From Chitinophagaceae bacterium (lineage in GTDB: Bacteria > Bacteroidota > Bacteroidia > Chitinophagales > Chitinophagaceae): a stretch of 64,000 bases of DNA. The notes under the pieces were generated by a model. That model was not told the origin of the DNA. It did not search any database and saw nothing but the letters and a program-made list of their open reading frames with translations. Shown here piece after piece: positions 61,863-64,000 of this stretch (positions are counted from its first letter, which is position 1; every line of letters starts with the position of its first letter). Position numbers and translations under genes: made by a program. Where the stretch lies: assembly GCA_023957125.1 (NCBI GenBank), contig JAMLHL010000015.1, forward strand, positions 53,442-117,441, in the 5' to 3' direction.

Positions 61863-62855
61863 TCAAAAAGGCAGGGTGATAGAAAGCGGATCAATCAGCT
61901 CATTGGTCAGGTCATTTTCTAAAAAGCTGACGACGCCGTCCGGATGCCGAACAATATCATTGGAAGTAAAGCCCCAGGCTTCCCAATAACCGGCTAACAG
62001 TTGCGCATACGTGGTGTCATCCCAGGGTGCAAACAAGGGTTTATCTATATCCGCATCCACCTTCATTCCCTGTATCATTAATTCGTCGTCTTTCTCTTCC
62101 ATCTTATATACGGGCTTGTATTGCAAAAGATAATGCGCGTACAAAAATTTAGCGCAGAGTTCCTCAAACTGAACCGGGTGCAATTCAGCATCTCCGATCT
62201 TTTCCAATAATTTCATTTGAGACTGCTTGACCATTCCATTGTCCTGCAGGCAGGCGATGATCCCAAAGCCATTCATCCCCAGGGAAAACACAAGATGGAC
62301 GGGATTATCCCGGTAATGAAAAATGTCTTTTGAATATTTAAGACGAACAACCGAAATACTCCAGGGGAGTACACCGTTAAAGGACACCGGAGAGACTATT
62401 GATTGCAACATGAGATGAAAAAGACCGTACTTCTCCTTTAGCCGCGGAGAAATAGCCAGCGCCTGTCCTTTTCTTTCCAGTCTCTTTCTTTCTAAAAGCA
62501 GGTCGTGGTACAGGATCCCATAAAGCATTTTGCCCATCCACAAAAAAAGTTTTTCATCAGGTAATTGCAGCACGCCTTCATATCCCCTGCCAAATGCAGC
62601 CTGAACATCCTCTTCCAGTTGGCTGAACGCCTTCAATACTTTTTTCGATCCCGGTAATTTCAGCGAACCATATTCCACGGTATTGATCTTATCCATCATC
62701 CGGAACCGGCTATTCCGGAGGTTAAACCGGTTCAGCACCCAATCGGCGAATACAGGAACGGTTTTCTCCCCGCTTGTCAAATCATCTCCGGTAAGAAAGC
62801 AGGTATTATTGTCGAGGTAAATATTTTCAAAAGGATTATATAATTGCAAAGACAT
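61863..62855 (-). CDS. Conserved hypothetical protein, unknown function
   Basis: A 330-residue soluble protein. The start YNPFENIYLDNNTCFLTGDDL...VPVFADWVLNRFNLRNSRFRMMDKINTVEYG resembles a Bacteroidota family in which CFLxG reads like a degenerate HNH-type CxxC finger; here only one Cys remains. The C-terminal part contains LFAPWDDTTYAQLLAGYWEAWGFTSNDI. No enzyme family can be named. The ATG at 62855 (MSLQLYNPF) is preferred to 62921. It converges on ychF with adjacent stop codons. Confidence 0.7.
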   Translation of the reverse strand: MSLQLYNPFENIYLDNNTCFLTGDDLTSGEKTVPVFADWVLNRFNLRNSRFRMMDKINTVEYGSLKLPGSKKVLKAFSQLEEDVQAAFGRGYEGVLQLPDEKLFLWMGKMLYGILYHDLLLERKRLERKGQALAISPRLKEKYGLFHLMLQSIVSPVSFNGVLPWSISVVRLKYSKDIFHYRDNPVHLVFSLGMNGFGIIACLQDNGMVKQSQMKLLEKIGDAELHPVQFEELCAKFLYAHYLLQYKPVYKMEEKDDELMIQGMKVDADIDKPLFAPWDDTTYAQLLAGYWEAWGFTSNDIVRHPDGVVSFLENDLTNELIDPLSITLPF

Positions 62856-62907
62856 AGGCGCAAAAATATTGAATAATGTATATTTATATACGGGGAGGTA
62901 AAGAACT

Positions 62908-63051
62908 ATGTCAGAAACCAAAAACGGGAAACAAGTTTTTTCTCTTTACGAAGTGGCGCGGGTATCCAATATACTATTGCCAAAAGCTACAGCAGCTTAT
63001 TGGATCAAAGACGAACGCAACAAATTAAACATTATCGGCATCACACTTTAA
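62908..63051 (+). pseudogene. xseA: N-terminal fragment of exodeoxyribonuclease VII large subunit, frameshifted
   Basis: From ATG 62908 the frame reads MSETKNGKQVFSLYEVAR, matching Bacteroidota XseA starts. A second frame then gives IQYTIAKSYSS, the first frame returns with YWIKDERNKLN, and a third frame gives HYRHH. In intact XseA these follow as one OB-fold segment (VFSLYEVARSIQ..YWIKAEMNKLNHY.HSGH). At least three frame changes and the loss of everything after about residue 48 make it a relic. The assignment is from memory of the family. Confidence 0.6.
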
Positions 63052-63113
63052 ACCATAAATCGGTTCCTCTTATAAACAATCAGGTAAGGGAGACCTGATA
63101 ATTACTGTATTAT

Positions 63114-64000
63114 ATGAAGGATAACACTAACGATAAGATTAAATTGTTGCTCCAAAAACTGGAGACGCTTTATAAGCGACAGGACAATTTATTGAATGAT
63201 ATTCATCAATTGAATGGGGAGATATCGAGATTAAAGGCTTTCACGACGGGTATTCAACAAAAACACAAGGAAGAAATCCAAAACCCTGCTGCCACCCGGT
63301 TAGGAGCTCCCGCTGAATCGCCACCTGTCCCTCAGACTGAGAAACAGCCCGTTGTCCCGGGACGAACCGGCATCCCGGGCAATCATCATTTTTCAAAAAC
63401 GAAATCCGATTTTGAAAAATTTATTGGAGAGAACCTGATTAATAAAATAGGCATCATCATTATTGTTTTGGGAATTGCCATAGGAGCTAAATATGCTATT
63501 GACAAACATTTGATCAGCCCTTTGACCCGGATTTTACTGGGTTACCTGGCGGGCATCCTGTTGCTTGGCTTCTCCCTCCGTCTCAGGAAAAAATACGAAA
63601 ATTTCAGCGCGGTTTTATTGAGCGGATCTGCCGCGGTCTTGTATTTTATCACCTACACGGCTTATGGTTTTTATGATTTAATTCCGCAAATCATTGCCTT
63701 TGCCCTAATGATCCTGTTTACCGTTTTTACCGTATGGGCGGCCATTATCTATAACAAACAGGTAATCGCTCATATAGGGCTGGTGGGCGCATACGCGGTA
63801 CCGTTCCTCCTCTCTGAAGGCTCGGGCGAGGTGGCGATTTTGTTTACCTATATGACCATTATAAATACCGGCATTGCAGCCATAGCCTTTAGAAAATACT
63901 GGAAGCCGCTGTACTATGTCTCCTTTATAATAACCTGGCTGATCTTCGGTTCATGGTACTTCTTTAAATATGAAACAAGTTCGCACTTTAATTTAGCGCT
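63114..64000 (+). CDS. DUF2339-family polytopic membrane protein (N-terminal part, runs off the right edge)
   Basis: An open frame from ATG 63114 to the window end (295 residues visible). Residues 1-55 form a coiled coil (KLLLQKLETLYKRQDNLLNDIHQL), then comes a Pro-rich linker, then the DUF2339 signature (SDFEKFIGENLINKIGIIII) and a series of hydrophobic helices. Full-length members have 20 or more helices and about 800 residues. The function is unknown. Confidence 0.85.
   Translation, partial: MKDNTNDKIKLLLQKLETLYKRQDNLLNDIHQLNGEISRLKAFTTGIQQKHKEEIQNPAATRLGAPAESPPVPQTEKQPVVPGRTGIPGNHHFSKTKSDFEKFIGENLINKIGIIIIVLGIAIGAKYAIDKHLISPLTRILLGYLAGILLLGFSLRLRKKYENFSAVLLSGSAAVLYFITYTAYGFYDLIPQIIAFALMILFTVFTVWAAIIYNKQVIAHIGLVGAYAVPFLLSEGSGEVAILFTYMTIINTGIAAIAFRKYWKPLYYVSFIITWLIFGSWYFFKYETSSHFNLA

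Overview
The window looks like a chromosome segment of a Bacteroidota bacterium, most likely of the Chitinophagaceae. The grounds are two SusC/SusD outer-membrane uptake pairs (one with its own ECF sigma and FecR anti-sigma), a bacillithiol BshC enzyme, an HflK/HflC pair, starts without clear Shine-Dalgarno sequences, and Bacteroidota-type -7 boxes (TAnnTTTG) upstream of several genes. The genus cannot be fixed from the sequence alone. No rRNA, tRNA, CRISPR array, intact insertion sequence or prophage was recognised.

Layout. 1-7.3 kb: end of a small secreted protein, a hybrid histidine kinase, a LytTR regulator, a secreted glycerophosphodiesterase, a small acidic protein, and hflC/hflK. 7.4-12 kb: a composite palindromic element, a pentapeptide-repeat protein, a DUF2007 protein and a large SGNH-hydrolase/propeller/cytochrome c lipoprotein. 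12.7-15 kb: bshC, then a degraded GIY-YIG gene embedded in short dispersed repeats. 15-22.6 kb: a complete ebo cluster (eboA to eboF, all on the minus strand) with a TauE/SafE permease attached. 22.8-27.7 kb: TMEM220 and Dabb proteins, a remnant of a restriction-modification enzyme, an Fsr-like MFS exporter and aspS. 27.9-31.2 kb: a nitric oxide reductase operon (norB, norC and a small membrane protein) behind a 36-bp palindromic operator. 31.4-43.6 kb: an ECF sigma/FecR/SusC/SusD locus followed by an EEP phosphatase, a nucleotide pyrophosphatase-like enzyme, a metallophosphoesterase and an M20 amidohydrolase, which suggests phosphate-ester or phosphodiester scavenging. 43.7-47.4 kb: a 5'-deoxynucleotidase and uvrA. 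47.6-54 kb: a second SusC/SusD pair with a thioredoxin-domain protein. 54-64 kb: a GH29 fucosidase, an XPF-like ERCC4-HhH nuclease, a Gfo/Idh/MocA oxidoreductase with a sugar isomerase, an SpmA-SpmB fusion, ychF, a hypothetical protein, an xseA remnant and the start of a DUF2339 membrane protein.

The most unusual signal is in front of the second susC. A 39-residue open reading frame, never annotated because of its size, ends in nine residues of which eight are cysteine, directly before its stop codon. It lies between a consensus -7 promoter box with an inverted-repeat operator and the susC gene, and its last Cys codons form one arm of a hairpin followed by a T-rich tract. This is the layout expected of a cysteine-sensing attenuator controlling uptake of a sulfur- or thiol-containing nutrient, in an operon that also carries a thioredoxin-like protein. 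A cysteine-rich peptide product is the alternative.

Both susD genes are followed within 8-30 nt by a strong hairpin, and the next gene begins only about 20 nt after it. Transcription of the downstream enzymes is therefore probably throttled by readthrough. Intergenic DNA is also rich in three kinds of repeat: 7/14-bp periodic phrases arranged as large imperfect hairpins, GC-rich palindromes, and the CCTTCGACAAGCTCAGG family.
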